DNA from: Ligustrum vulgare
Lineage: Eukaryota > Streptophyta > Magnoliopsida > Lamiales > Oleaceae
Length of the DNA: 64,000 bases
Reading direction: 5' to 3'
NCBI GenBank assembly: GCA_963555705.1
Contig: OY743179.1
Span: 25,410,192 to 25,474,191 of the forward strand
Made by a program: the position numbers and the translations under genes. Below are positions 11,061 to 23,109 of the stretch, one piece after another. The notes under the pieces are model-generated. The model saw only the letters and a program-made list of their open reading frames with translations, was not told where the DNA came from and searched no databases. Position 1 is the stretch's first letter. Each line of letters opens with the position of its first letter.

Positions 11061-12060
11061 ATCATCCCCCAGCCTTTTCCAATTCCTGGGTACTCGATTC
11101 AGGCGCCTCTCATCACGTGACTAGTGATCTGGACAATCTGTCCCTTCACTCTACATATCCTGGCTCCGATGGAATATAGATTGGTGATGGCTTGAATCTC
11201 CCAATTTCCCATTCTAGTTCCTCAACTCTCTCCACTCTCTCTCGAACTTTACATTTACATGATGTTCTATGTGTTCCATCTATGTCCCGTAATTAACTGT
11301 CTGTCGATCAATTGTGCAAATCAAATAATGTCAGTGTTGAGTTTTTCCCTTCCTCTTTTTAGGTGAAGGATATCCCCACGGGGGCAAAAATTCTCCAAGG
11401 GAAGACTAGAGATGGCATCTATCAGTTGACTAGAACACCACCCACATCTACTCCGCTTTTTGCATTTGCAGCTTCCAAAGGATCTTCACTCAGCTTGCAT
11501 CATCGCCTTGGGCATCCTTCCTATCCTATCTTGTAAGAGTTATTTAAGTCTCGTTTACCTTCTAGCAATTTTCATTGTAATTTGTGTCAGTGTCAGAAAT
11601 CACACAAATTACTAATTGGGACTTCCACCCTCACAAGTTCCAAACCGCTTGATGTAGTTTTCTCTGATGTTTGGACTTCTCTAATTGTTTATACTCGCAA
11701 TAATAAATACTATTTGATTTTCATTGATCATTATTCCATATATGTATGGCTTTATCCTCTCATTCGTAAATCTAACATTTTGGAAATTTTTAAAACATTC
11801 AAAGCACTTGTGGAAAACCAATTTGGCAACAAAATTTGCACCTTGTACTCTGACAACGGGGGTGAGTATCTGACTCTAAAATCATTCCTTGCAGATCACG
11901 GGATCTCCCACTTCACTTCCGCACCACACACCCTCGAATATAATGGGTTCGCTGAACGCCGTCATCGCCACATTTTCGAAACTGGACTTGCCCTTTTACA
12001 TCATGCCTCGGTCCCTCTTTCCCTATGAGATCATGCTTTCTCCACTACCATATACCTTAT
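11061..12060 (+). pseudogene. Copia element 2 protease and integrase, broken
   Basis: The protease core WVLDSGASHHVT is encoded at about 11085-11125. An HHRLGHPSYPIL-type integrase zinc region lies near 11500-11535, and the open frame 11582-12028 carries the integrase core (FSDVWTS, FIDHYSIYVWLYP, SDNGGEY, EYNGFAERRHRH). Stops occur at several places (for example 11177, 11296, 11539). Confidence 0.8.
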
Positions 12061-14287
12061 CAATCGTTTACCAACCCCCGACCTTTTCATGAAATCTCCT
12101 TATGAAGTCCTCTTCCATACTTTGCCCAACTACAGCAAACTCCGCATCTTTGGTTGCCTCTGCTATCCTTGGCTTCGACCCTACTCCTCGCATAAGCTAG
12201 CTACTAGATCTCAACCTTGTGTTTTTCTTGGGTATTCCTCCACCCAAAGTGCTTACTTGTGTCTTGACAGAAGCAATGAACGGATATATATCTCGCTCCA
12301 TGTCAAGTTTGTTGAATTCATATTTCCCTATGCTTCCTCCATTGACTCGCCCCATCCTCCCAGTTCCCGGGATGTGTATGCCAATGCACCACCCTTGCTC
12401 ATGCCTTCCTTTCTTCCTCCAACTATCACTCCTTGCCTTCAGCCCATTGCCACACCTAATCTCCACCTTCTCCCAAGCCAGTCAACTGCATGCCATCTTG
12501 ACAATGTGACCTACAACGCCCTTGTGTAGCTTGATATTGCTTCGCCTTCCCCCCTCTTCACTGCCTTCTCGTCCGCCCTCACCTACTACTGCTTCCCCTA
12601 TTACAACATCTTCTCCCTCGGCTTCTACTTCCAGTCTGCTTGCATCAGTCCCTTCTGCCCCTCCTCCTACCTCGCACCCTATGCTCACTCGTCTACAAAA
12701 TAATATCCTCAAGCCCAATCCTAAGTATGGGTTAACCTCCATGCTATCTTCCTACCTTGCCTTTGAACCACATACTATTGCCCAAGCACTTAAAACTCCC
12801 CATTGGCGTCATGCCATGGATCTTGAATTTCAGACCCTCCTTCGCAACTCCACTTGGCAGCTTGTTCCTCCTTCTCTGTCTCAAAACCTCATTGGTTGCA
12901 AGTGGGTTTTTCGGGTGAAACGAAAGCCTGATGGTTCTCTTGAAAGCTATAAAGCTTGATTAGTGGCCAAAGGTTTCCACCAACGTCCTGTGATTGATTA
13001 CTCCGAGACATTCAGCCCCGTTGTTAAGCCTGTCACCATCCATCTCATCCTCAGTCTTGCTGTCTCACACAAGTGGTCCCTTCGTCAACTTGATATTAAC
13101 AATGCCTTCCTTCAAGGATCTCTAACTGAGGAGGTGTACATGATTCAGCCTCCAGGCTATGTTGATTCTAAATCTCCTCTCCATGTCTGCAAGCTTCGCA
13201 AGGCCATCTATAGCCTTAAACAATCCCCTCGTGCCTGGTACCTTGCCCTTTGTCAATCTCTGCTCTCTCTTGGGTTCCAAAACTCCACCATGGACACGTC
13301 TCTTTTTATCTATTCCTCTCATGGTATTCTTGCTTACCTCCTTGTCTATGTTGACGACATTGTCCTTACTGGTTCCTCTCCACCCTTCATCGAAAAGGTA
13401 GTCTACTGTCTTTCCTCTACATTTTCCTTGAAGGACCTGGGGCCCCTCTCATTCTTCTTGGGAGTGGAAGTCATCCCTACCTCCATTGGATTGTTCTTAT
13501 CCCAACATCAATACATCTCTGATCTTCTTACTCAAACTCACATGCTTGAAGCCAAACCTGCCACTACTCCCCTATCCACGGCCATTACCCTTAGGAGAGA
13601 TGATGGCTCTTCCCTCACTGATCCAACCGAATATAGAAGAGTTCTTGGGTCTCTCCAGTACCTTCTTATCACTCGTCCTGACATTTCCTTTGCGGTGAAC
13701 AAGCTTTCTTAGTTTATGCATTGACCTACTACCGCTCACTGGGCTGCCATCAAAAGATTACTTCGTTACCTAGCTGGCACTATCTTTTATGGCCTTTCCT
13801 TCAGTCATTGTCATTCACTTTCCCTTCATGCGTTCTCTGACGTTGACTGGGCTGGTGAATGCTGCTTACATTGTTTTTCTTGTTTCCGATCCCATCTCTT
13901 GGTCATCTGCAAACAACGCACTTTTGCTCGTTCTTCCACAGAAGTTGAATACAGAGTTGTTGCTTCAGTTACTTCTGAACTCCAGTAGGTTTATTCCTTG
14001 CTTCGTGAACTCATATTTCCTTGTTCTGCTCCTCCAATTATTTACTGTGATAATGTTGGAGCAACCTATTTCTGTGCAAATCCATTATTCCACTCCAAAA
14101 TGAAGCACTTGAAAATAGACATTCACTTTGTTCGTCAGCATGTTCAATCTGGCACGATTCGTGTCACTCCAATTTCAGGTGCTGACCAATTGGCTGATCA
14201 TCTCACCAAGCCATTGCCTAGTTCTCGTTTTTTACTGCTTCAGTCCAAGACAGGAGTCTCCAACGGATCCTCTATCTTGCGGGGGCA
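12061..14287 (+). pseudogene. Copia element 2 integrase C-terminus, RT and RNase H, broken
   Basis: The 12089-12529 frame holds the integrase C-terminal part ([27 protein letters not shown]). 12522-12959 is a Pro/Ser-rich linker and the RT start (LIGCKWVFRVKRKPDGSL). 12963-13712 is the RT body ([38 protein letters not shown]). 13789-14260 holds RNase H remnants in shifted frames, ending ADQLADHLTKPL. A TGA at 12957-12959 and a TAG near 13711 separate frames that would otherwise connect. Confidence 0.82.
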
Positions 14288-14500
14288 TGTTGGAGGAAAT
14301 AATTGTCATATATTCATTCCATCTTTAATTGTAATCATTTGTAAATGCCCCGATCTGTACTTATTTAGTTTCCATACAATGACTATACGGTTATGGTAGG
14401 ATATCACTGCCTTGATTATCAAGAAACCTTGTATTATATATTGTTTACCCTACATCAATAAAGTTATGTTAATTTCTCCAATTCTCTCTTAACTCTTTTA
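14288..14500 (+). repeat. 3' LTR of copia element 2
   Basis: This 213-bp LTR runs from TGTTGGAGG to AACTCTTTTA and is followed by TSD CAAAT. The terminal CA has apparently become TA. An AATAAAG-type signal (CAATAAAG, near 14456) suits the polyadenylation site of the element. Confidence 0.82.
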
Positions 14501-14616
14501 CAAATGTGGTCCTGTAAAGAATCAGAATGCCATGTCTTTAGGCTAGAAAAAGGTCTTGTATCATTCATGTGCTTAATTCAACCTCTTAATATTAGATCCC
14601 TTAATTTCATGTCTTT

Positions 14617-14925
14617 ATGCTTCGAAAAATACTTTTTAAAGTCTTAGTGCTATTTTTGTCATTTAGCTTATTTCGAATGCTTTCAATTATAATTGATTTA
14701 GAATAGAATTTTATTTTTATTTTTTTATATAAATTGTTGCCAATTTGTTTTTCATATCTCTCAATTAATATATTTGAGTTTATTTTTATTTCTATGGTGG
14801 ATTTTAGTTTTTTATATATATAATTTTAAGGTTTTCGATTGAATTTCTTGCTTTGCACTGCATTATCATGACATTGAGCAATTAAGCCACCAGAAGAAAA
14901 TAAATTACACCCCTTCTTTTTGCAA
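14617..14925 (+). repeat. Local duplication, copy B, first block
   Basis: This block matches 757-1050 in copy A, including the TTTAAAGTCTTAGTGCT, TTGAGTTTATTTTTATTTCTAT and GACATTGAGCAATTAAG phrases. Homology stops at ACACCCCTTCTTT. Confidence 0.75.
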
Positions 14926-16018
14926 AATTAAGAAAGATACCATGTAAACAATAAGAAATACTCTTGTCCAATTTACCCTCCTCTACATGTAAAACTTAAA
15001 ACCATCAACTTTTTATAAGAATATTATTTAAGTTGATATTTTTCCTCGTTTAACAAAAAAAGTGATTTCATCTCAATAAAATTTGATAAAATATAATATT
15101 TTTGTTTTATAATATTAATATAGTTAAATCAATTTTAAATATATATCATTAATTAAAAAAGACGATTTATCTTAATTAGAATCAATATCCCATTATTTTC
15201 AAAAAAAATAAAAAAAAATCAATATCCCATAAATTTAAAATTGAAATTTATAAAACACTCCCTTTTTAGGGTTAGTTTCTTCACATATCATAATTTTTTT
15301 GAATTTGCACTTTGCCCTTGTTTGGCCCAGTTTTTGAAAATCAAGTTTTTAAAACACTCTATCTCCAGAATTTATTTTAGTCAATGTCTACAATATATGA
15401 TTTTCTAAACAATTTTTAATCGCCCATTCTTTCAAAAATACTATTTCAAATCACAATTTTTTCCCAAGAACTGAGGGGAGGCTTTATATACTACATTTTA
15501 CAATATGGTAACAATAAATATAATTTAGTTTACATAGATGAGATGGGAAAAGTACATGTCATTTCCAGATATACCATGAGCATGACATGGAAAACTGTCA
15601 ACAATTGAAAGATGAATTGAAGACTTGGAAAGATGAATTGAAGACTTGGTCAATGTTGTTTAACACAATCAATTTAAAATAACATAATTTTCTAAACAGC
15701 CTTTTAAGCACATATATTTTCTTTATATTTTTTAACCACACATTTTATCTTAAAAACATAAATAAACAAATTTATAATTGTTACAGTGTTTCCGAACAGA
15801 GCCATCTACCTCTTAAGAATGGTGATTAGGGCATGCTAGGGAGCGGCTAGCACAACTAAGACATTTGGATGTTCTTGATATATTTGTCTATCGAGTACTT
15901 TCAGTTTAAAGACAATACTATAAATTAAATTAGTAGCTAAATAATATAATCTAAGACGACGGGCCTTTACAAATATGCAATACGGTGAGCCTTAGCCAAA
16001 AATAAAAAGGTAAGAAGC
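14926..16018. other. 1.1-kb AT-rich segment present only in copy B
   Basis: Copy A passes directly from the sequence equivalent to 14925 to that equivalent to 16019, so this is an insertion in B or a deletion in A. Inside are A/T-rich stretches, a CCCTTGTTTGGCCCAG phrase at about 15318 that resembles the end of a hAT-type MITE, and a direct repeat AAAGATGAATTGAAGACTTGG at about 15609-15650. No gene is seen. Confidence 0.5.
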
Positions 16019-16599
16019 TTTCAACCAAAAATATTGAGGTGAGAATACTTAACAAAGATAAAAGGCCATGATCCTTAACAAAATGGAAAAATTACTCAAA
16101 ACCATGGTTAGATGTCAACCCTTATACATGATTCTGAACAAATTATTTATGATCAAATTATAAGTTATGTCATACAGTACTTTTCAATGCAAGTACCCAA
16201 CTTATATTATCACAAGTGATCATAGGTACTTTAATTTGCATACTCTATATTAAATAAATAATAAAATTAAAATTTATTCATTACAAAATGTTATTTTATC
16301 ACAACAATATATATTATATGGGCACACAACCCCACAAGTGGTTGGTTGGGATACCTTCATGGTGGTGATTGAGGATCGAGTTTTGTAGAATTTGGAGTTG
16401 ATTGTGGTGCGTGGGTCGAGTTACTAAGCCTTCACCTTCATGGTCACCATTGGCCTCCTTTTTGCACATTTGATGATCATTGGAGGGGTTTTTAATTATG
16501 GGGTATTGAAGCATCAGCCCCTACATAGGTGAGTCCTTTGAGGTAAGGGGTTAAGCTCTCTGCTTTCGCATTCAAATATAGTGTTGTTTTCATAATTTG
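16019..16599 (+). repeat. Local duplication, copy B, second block
   Basis: This block matches copy A 1060-1325, 1599-1658 and 2747-3000 without the MITE and without the segment present only in A. It supplies the empty site for the MITE near 16300-16312. Homology ends at GTTTTCATA, where element 3 begins. Confidence 0.8.
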
Positions 16600-16602
16600 T
16601 TG

Positions 16603-17571
16603 TTTGTGTACTTACTCCTTCAGTCGAATATGAAGTATAAACTCACAGTTGAAATTAGAACAGATTAATGGTATAACTCGAGCCCACCGAATTCACGATA
16701 TTTCCTTAAGACGAATTTGCTCCCTTCCAAGGTGCTTAAAAAAGGTGTGTAACAATCGTCTCCCAGGATAAAACGAGTTTCGTCTCCTACGGAAGCAGCA
16801 CAACAATCTGCAGGAGTTCCAGCGAACACAACCGGTGTTTTGGCACTTAAAATGGTATATCAGAATTTCAGAGAGAATAAGATTTCAAAGCACATAATTT
16901 TTGCAATGAAAAATGGGGTATTATTTCTGGCTGTAGAGAAGGCAATTTATAGATAAATTCGTGGCCATTCGAATTCTCTTCAAGCCTTTTCAGAACAGTG
17001 CGACCTTTCAGACAAGACAAAAATTGAACAGACATATCTGTTAGTTTAAAATAAAATAATTTCACTAAGTACCCAAGAATTAAAATAACTTTTGTCCAAA
17101 AAGAATATATATTGCAGAAGGACCCGCACCCGAACACGGACCGGACCGTGCCATGCCGGCCGGTTGGACGGACGGCGGCGGCGGCGCGCGCGCGCGTGTG
17201 AGCTTTGGACTAGTCTAGACATTGTCTAAGACTTACATCTTCCAAAGACTATTGGTACCCCTTGGGGCCCAAACCCAATTTCCAAACTTCCACAATATAA
17301 ACCACATAAAAGTTTCATAACTTTCCTATGTGGGATAAGTGTTTCACAATATCAAATTCTTCATTTATTTAAGGTTTTAGGTGGGTAACTTTGAAATTAA
17401 TTATTTCATTCAATTCTAAATGGTTTTTGATAAATAAATATATTACGTTCATTATCTCACGGAGTAGAACGTGAATATGCTTAGTCCCATCAAAATCGGA
17501 ATATGGGTCCCACTTAAATTGGTGCTCAAAGTCGACCCATTTCATTTTATTTTAAAACCATTTTCCCAACA
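16603..17571 (-). repeat. 3' LTR of copia element 3
   Basis: Read on the minus strand it starts TGTTGGGAAAATGG right after the polypurine tract. The far end is placed at the edge of copy B homology (about 16600) and is approximate. No second copy is in the window. It contains an unusual G+C-rich block at 17125-17205. Confidence 0.7.
17125..17205. repeat. G+C-rich block with GGC and CG repeats inside the LTR
   Basis: Starting near 17125 (CCCGCACCCGAACACGGACC) the sequence becomes about three-quarters G+C, passes through (GGC)n at about 17174-17185 and (CG)n at about 17185-17198, then returns to AT-rich DNA. In a window this AT-rich it stands out. It may be part of the LTR promoter region or a simple-sequence expansion. 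Confidence 0.8.
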
Positions 17572-17580
17572 ATCCCCCAC

Positions 17581-18159
17581 ATGAATGAAATATGTTGGCT
17601 ATTCAAATTGATACAATTACTGATATGTATTTTGAGTAAAAATGAAGAAAACTGCCTCGAGATAAGTAGTTAGAGACTTTGAACTTTCCCTAGTAACATC
17701 TATCGGATTTACTTGGCCAATCAGTAGCAAGATGCTTTGAACAGTCAGCCGTTCGTGTAAACCTAGACAATAGAAGTCACACAGTTCCCTTCGAACACAG
17801 ATGGTTCTCACGTTTGTGTCCATTTTGGCCTTGGACACCACCTGGTTCATGAGTATTTGTTTAGAGAATTTATCTTTCACATAAATCTCGTAGAAGCGGC
17901 CCCTTCTTACTCACATAGGTGATCTCCATAAAGAGTATTCTGCTATACTCCACTTGAACAAATCAAGATATAGTGATCATTAAAAGCGTAACTTATCCTG
18001 TATCGCGGAAGATAGGCACTGTCTCACCATAGGAATGGGTTAGAGTATTTTAATCTCCACAGTGCGTACTGATTTTTTCCTCAGTTCGGTTGTCCCATTG
18101 AACCTAGATCTTGGGATCTCCAGTTAACTAGGTTGGGTTGCCACCATGGAAACTCTTGT
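17581..18159 (-). other. 3' untranslated region of copia element 3
   Basis: This non-coding sequence lies between the pol stop (18160) and the polypurine tract (17572-17580). Phrases such as the reverse complement of CCTAGATCTTGGGATCTCC (about 18103) are typical of the 3' untranslated region of this copia group. Confidence 0.6.
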
Positions 18160-19737
18160 TTACTTTATAAGTTTTAATCCCATCCCCTTTGATGAACTTT
18201 CTACTTGCTCTCTTGTCAAACTTTTTGTTAGCGGATCCGCAATATTCTCTTTTGATTTTACATAATCTATAGAGATAATACCAGTTGAGAGCAACAGTCT
18301 AACGGTATTGTGTCTACGACGTATATGGCCAGATTTACCGTTATACATGGCATTATGTGCCCTTCCAATTGCCGATTGACTATCGCAATGGATACATATG
18401 GCAGGCACAGGTTTTACCCAACAAGGAATATCTTCTAGGAAGTTTCGTAGTCATTCGGCTTCTTCCCCAGCTTTATCTAACGCAATGAATTCAGATTCCA
18501 TTGTTGATCTAGCTATGCATGTTTGTTTTGAAGATTTCCAAGATACTGCAGCACCTCCAAGTGTAAAGACATATCCACTTATAGACTTGGAATCTTTAGT
18601 ATCAGATATCCAATTAGCATCACAGTATCCTTCAAGTACTGCTGGATATCTCAAATAGTGTAATCCAAAGTTTTTGGTATGTTTTAAATATCCTAAAACT
18701 CTTACAATTGCCTTCCAATGCTCAGTACTTGGATTACTCGTATATCGACTTAACCTACTGATAGAATAAGCAATATCAGGTCGAGTGCAGTTCATAACAT
18801 ACATTAAACTGCCAATAATGCGAGAGTATTCTAACTGAGATTCACAGTCACCAGTATTTGAAACAAGATGCATACTTGCATCCATAGGTATTTTCATAGG
18901 GATAATATCATATTTCTTGAATTTATCAAGAATCTTCTCAATATAATGAGATTGAGATAATATGAGACCATTGGATGTTTTAGATATTTTAATTCCTAAT
19001 ATAACATCGGCAACACCTAGATCCTTCATTTCAAACTTACTAGTTAACATCTTTTTAGTCGTTTGAATTATAGAATCATTATTCCCCATAATTAACATGT
19101 CATCTACATATAGACATACCATGACATATCCATTTTGAGTGCTCTTGACATATACACATTTATCACACTCGTTAATTTTAAAACCATTTGATACCATAAT
19201 TGTATCAAATTTTTCATGCCATTTTTTAGGGGCTTGTTTTAAACCATATAGTGATTTAACGAGTCGACACACTCTCTTTTCTTGTCCTGGGGCAATAAAT
19301 CCTTCAGGTTGCTCCATATAAATTTCTTCATCTAATTCACCATATAAGAATGCGGTTTTTACATCCATTTGATGTATATCTAAACCATTTAGCGCTGCTA
19401 TTGCAATAAGCATACGAATAGAAGTAATTCTCGTAACAGGTGAATAGGTATCGAAATAATCAAGACCTTCCTTTTGCTTGTAGCCTTTTGCAACAAGTCT
19501 AGCTTTATATTTATCAATTGATCCATCTGCTTTCATCTTTCTTTTGAAAATCCATTTACACCCTAATGGCTTATTACCGGGTGGAAGATCTACTATTTCC
19601 CAAGTATGATTTTGGAGTATGGATTCAATTTCGCTATGAATAGCTTCTTTCCAATATAAAGCTTCAGTAGACGACATAGCCTCTTTATAACTTTGGGGTT
19701 CATTTTCTAATAGATATGTTAAAAAAATCAGGCCCAA
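18160..19737 (-). pseudogene. Copia element 3 reverse transcriptase and RNase H, one stop
   Basis: The frame 19737-18451 reads the RT start ([18 protein letters not shown]), [43 protein letters not shown] and RNase H ([23 protein letters not shown]). A TGA at 18451-18453 replaces an expected Trp codon, and the same frame continues 18450-18160 with CDSQSAIG and ENIADPLTKSLT to a normal C-terminus. Upstream it joins the integrase part only through a frameshift in a T-run near 19720-19727. Confidence 0.85.
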
Positions 19738-20365
19738 AGGAGGTTGATGTTCTAGACCTTTTACTACATCTAGGTTCTTCCATATTTATAGATCCTTGAT
19801 CTATAGCCTCATAATTTTCACGAGGTCTCTTCAATGAGTTTGATTCACTTTGCATGTTATAAGGAAAAACATTTTCGAAAAATGTAGCATCCCTAGATTC
19901 AATAATTGTATTGACATGCACCTCGGGAATTTCAGACTTATGTACGATAAATGTATACGCACTACTATGGTAGGCATACCCAATAAATATGCAATCAATG
20001 GTTTTAGGTCCGATCTTAACCTTTTTAGGTTTAGGAACCGCTACCTTGGCTAAACATCCCCATACCTTTAAGTATTTATAGTTAGATTTGTGACCTTTCC
20101 ATAATTCATAAGGTATTTTATGAGTTTTCCGATGCGGTAATTTGTTGAGAATATAATTGGCGGAGAGCAAAGCTTCCCCCCACAAGTTCTCTGGTAATCC
20201 TGAACTTAATAACATCGCATTCATCATCTCCTTCAATGTTCTATTTTTGTGTTCAGCAATGCCATTGGATTGAGTTGTTCTATTTTTGTGTTCATCTCCT
20301 TCAATAATTCCATGTTCTGAACAGAATTGTTCAAACGGGGAATCATATTCACCGCCTCTATCACT
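19700..20365 (-). pseudogene. Copia element 3 integrase C-terminal part, frameshifted
   Basis: The frame 20236-19700 holds the integrase end (NLWGEALLSANYILNKLPHR, GCLAKVAVPKPKK, DCIFIGYAYHSSAY) and the linker to RT. Between 20365 and 20237 the frame is interrupted, and a short direct repeat, TTCTATTTTTGTGTTCA (about 20239 and 20280), looks like a local duplication. Confidence 0.8.
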
Positions 20366-22063
20366 TCATATTGCCTTAATCTTTTTGTTAAGTTGATTCT
20401 CAACTTCTAACTTATAGTGTTTAAACACTTCAATTGCCTCGTCTTTACTCTTGAGTAAATATACATAACAAAATCGAGTGCAATCATCGATAAAAGTGAT
20501 AAAGTATTTTTTACCACCTCTAGTTTGAACAAGTTTTAAATCACATATATCGGTATGAATTAAATCTAGAGGTTCAGTACTTCTTTCGACAGAACGAAAG
20601 GGTAAACGAGCCATTTTGGCTTCTACACAAATACCGCATTTGTGATTAGGATCTAAATCGCACTTTGGTAATAAATCTAATTTGATTAGTCTACGCAAAG
20701 TATTATAGTTCACATGTCCTAAACGTTCATGCCAAACATTAAATGACTCCAACAAGTAAGAAGAAGATGTAATTTTATTAGTAGGAGGTACAACAGTCAT
20801 TACATTCATTTTAAAGAGCCCCTCATTAAGGTAGCCCTTTCCTACAAACATGTCATTTTTAGTAAGGACAAATTTTTCCGATACAAATACAAGTTTAAAT
20901 CCGTTCTTGCTTAACAAAGAACCGGATACCAAGTTTTTACGGATCTCGGGCACATGAAGAACATTGTTCAAAGTAAGTTCCTTTCCACTAGTCATTTTTA
21001 GCACGATCTTTCCTTGTCCTTCAACTTTGGAGGATGATGAGTTTCCCATGTAGAGTTGTTCATCGTGATCCATTGATTTGTAAGTAGAGAACATCCAGCG
21101 GTTTACACATATATGGCGAGTTGCTCCAGTATCTACCCACCATTCCTTAGTATTCCCTACTAAGTTGCATTGAGAAACAACGGCAGAAATATTTATATCT
21201 TGTACTTTTTCAGAAAGGTTGTCATGTTCTGTTACATTGGCTTGAACTGTTTTACCCTTTTTTGGCTTACGACAATCCTTGGATCGATGTCCCGCTTTGC
21301 CGCAGTTGTAACAGTTACCTTTGAACTTTTTAGGAACCTTTGAAGAACCAGTTTGCCCTTCCCCATTATGCTTCCTCTTTTTGTTGGTCTTGGGACCTCC
21401 TTCAATAATGTTGGCCTTTGATTCCATCGAATTGAATGCACCATTCCTCTTTTCAGATTTGCGATTGTCTTCTTCAATTCTCAACTGGACAATAATATCT
21501 TCAAGTTTCATTTCCTTACGCTTGTGCTTAAGGTAATTCTTGAATTCCTTCCATGAAGGTGGCAACTTCTCAATCAGTGCAGCAACTTGAAATGGTTCAC
21601 AAAGTTTCATACCCTCGGCATGAATATCACTGAGTATAATCTGAAGTTCTTGAACTTGAGATATAACAGTTTTGTTGTCTACCATTTTGTAGTCCAAAAA
21701 TCGACCGACGATGAATTTCTTCGCCCCAGCATCTTCTGTTTTGTATTTTGTATCCAAAGAATCCCACAATTCTTTTGCAGTTTTTGTATTACAGTACACA
21801 TTATATAATGTGTTGTCTAGTCCGTTCAAGACATAGTTCCTGCATAGGAAATCCGAATATTTCCATGCATCAACTGCAGTAAGTTTCTCCGCATCACTTT
21901 CATTTTCTCCGTATGAAGGTGCTTCTTCTTTGAGGAACTTTGCCAAATTTAATGTTGTCAAATAGAAAAGCATTTTCTGTTGCCAACGCTTAAAATCTGA
22001 TCCATTAAATTTCTCGGGTTTTTCTCCATTCGTATTAGGGAGATGAGTACCTGAAGTAGCCAT
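20366..22063 (-). pseudogene. Copia element 3 gag-protease-integrase, 565 codons
   Basis: The frame runs from ATG 22063 to a TGA at 20366. Order: gag core ([20 protein letters not shown], residues about 19-38), zinc knuckle [14 protein letters not shown] at about 250-263, protease [12 protein letters not shown] near 310, integrase zinc region ([15 protein letters not shown] ... CGIC), integrase catalytic core start ([16 protein letters not shown]). The stop is a TGA where relatives have Arg before SDRGGEY, consistent with CGA to TGA decay at a methylated CpG. The open part is long, so this copy is younger than element 1. Confidence 0.88.
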
Positions 22064-22067
22064 TGCT

Positions 22068-22235
22068 CAAGGACAACTAGGCCATTGCTCATTTTGGGGT
22101 ATTTGAATTTTTGTGGTAAATGTAATTAAAAATAATAAAAATCTCCCTAAAAACAGCTCATTTTTTTCCTTTTTAAGATACATAAATTATGGGTTTCAGC
22201 TATTGCTAGGGAAATTAGAATTTTTCTTGTCTGCT
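22068..22235 (+). repeat. Local duplication, copy B, last block
   Basis: From CAAGGACAACTA it matches 3086-3235 of copy A (shared CATTGCTCATTTT, GAATTTTTGTGGT, AATAATAAAA). It confirms that element 3 lies inside copy B. Confidence 0.65.
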
Positions 22236-23109
22236 ATTTGCCACTGAATAGAGGGAAAAAGAAAAAGATTGGTTCTTGAAAATAGCCCATAGAATTGTTA
22301 TGAGGTGGGTAGATTGAGGTCTGATTGAGGAGATAATTTAAGAATGCATTATGTTCAATATGTGGATCACTTTAATTAATTATCACTTGGCTTGTAATTT
22401 ATAAAGAACTAACATTTGAATACAATTAGATGCTAATTATCATTTGTGTCCCTGTTTTCAAATGTTGCATATACTTTTCAATATTTTTAATTTTTCTTTT
22501 CTTTGTTGATGAGCTTTTTAATTAAAAATCTCATGGCTTTTTAGTACTTTGTCACTAGTTTATATTCTAGACTATTAGGAGTTGATTCATATTTTTTGGG
22601 AATAAACTTTTACTTTCATTTGAATGTTGATTAACATATTATATTCTTTTCTATTCAGGGGTAATGGATGTGTTAGTACTCTATTAAGGAACCTAAGATA
22701 TTCTATTAGAGTTTCAATCTTTGCTTTTCCTTTAGAATAATCTCCATTCTTACTAGCCTTGGTTAGATGTGACGAGCTTGTCTAAAAGTTTGAAATAATA
22801 TTGATAGAATTCCTTGACATCCATGACTAGTAAATTGAAACTGCAAAACCTTACTAAAATAACAAAAAATAGATAATTCTTTCAACCTTGGATTGACTAA
22901 TCTTTGGAGAACATGTACTAAAGACATACCTTAAATACAGTAGTAATAGACTCCCTATTGTGATTTTGATCCTGTAAATAGTTAAGTTTAGGAGGAAAAT
23001 CGGTTTAGAGATCAAGCGGCCAATTTCTCATAATTGCCTAATACTTTGTGTTGACTCTAGAATTTTATTTAGAGATAGAGATTACTATAGAGTTTTCCTT
23101 GTAAATCGG
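22236..23109. other. Non-coding AT-rich stretch
   Basis: No reading frame, repeat or RNA can be supported here. The right end may include decayed copia RT sequence, because recognisable RT starts at about 23110. Confidence 0.45.

Larger units (their letters stand above)
9992..14500 (+). mobile_element. Ty1/copia retrotransposon 2 (RE1-like), degraded
   Basis: The element is bounded by the 5-bp duplication CAAAT (9987-9991 and 14501-14505). The 3' LTR is 14288-14500 (213 bp, starting TGTTGGAGG after a GGGGGCA tract). The left end starts TGTTAGGAAGAAATAATTGT and matches the 3' LTR for only about 45 bp, so most of the 5' LTR and the PBS are deleted. Gag, protease, integrase, RT and RNase H are all recognisable in copia order but broken. 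The style is that of RE1-type elements with short LTRs, close to element 5 in the kinase intron. Confidence 0.88.
16600..22067 (-). mobile_element. Ty1/copia retrotransposon 3, 5' LTR lost
   Basis: This minus-strand TNT1-94-like element is set into copy B of the duplication. The 3' LTR (in element orientation) lies at about 16603-17571, preceded by the polypurine tract GTGGGGGAT (minus strand, 17572-17580). Coding sequence runs 22063 to 18160. Host sequence resumes at 22068, about 5 bp outside the gag start codon, so the 5' LTR and PBS are gone, together with 85 bp of host DNA present in copy A. Four disruptions are seen: stops near 20366 and 18451, a frameshift at about 19737, and an internal short duplication near 20290. 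Confidence 0.88.

Noticed and set aside
12219..12742. Overlapping alternative-frame ORFs in copia element 2
   Set aside because: They arise from the C/T-rich composition of the linker between integrase and RT. The pol frames explain the region.
17617..17880. 87-codon minus-strand ORF in element 3
   Set aside because: Lies in the 3' untranslated region between the pol stop and the polypurine tract, with no domain.
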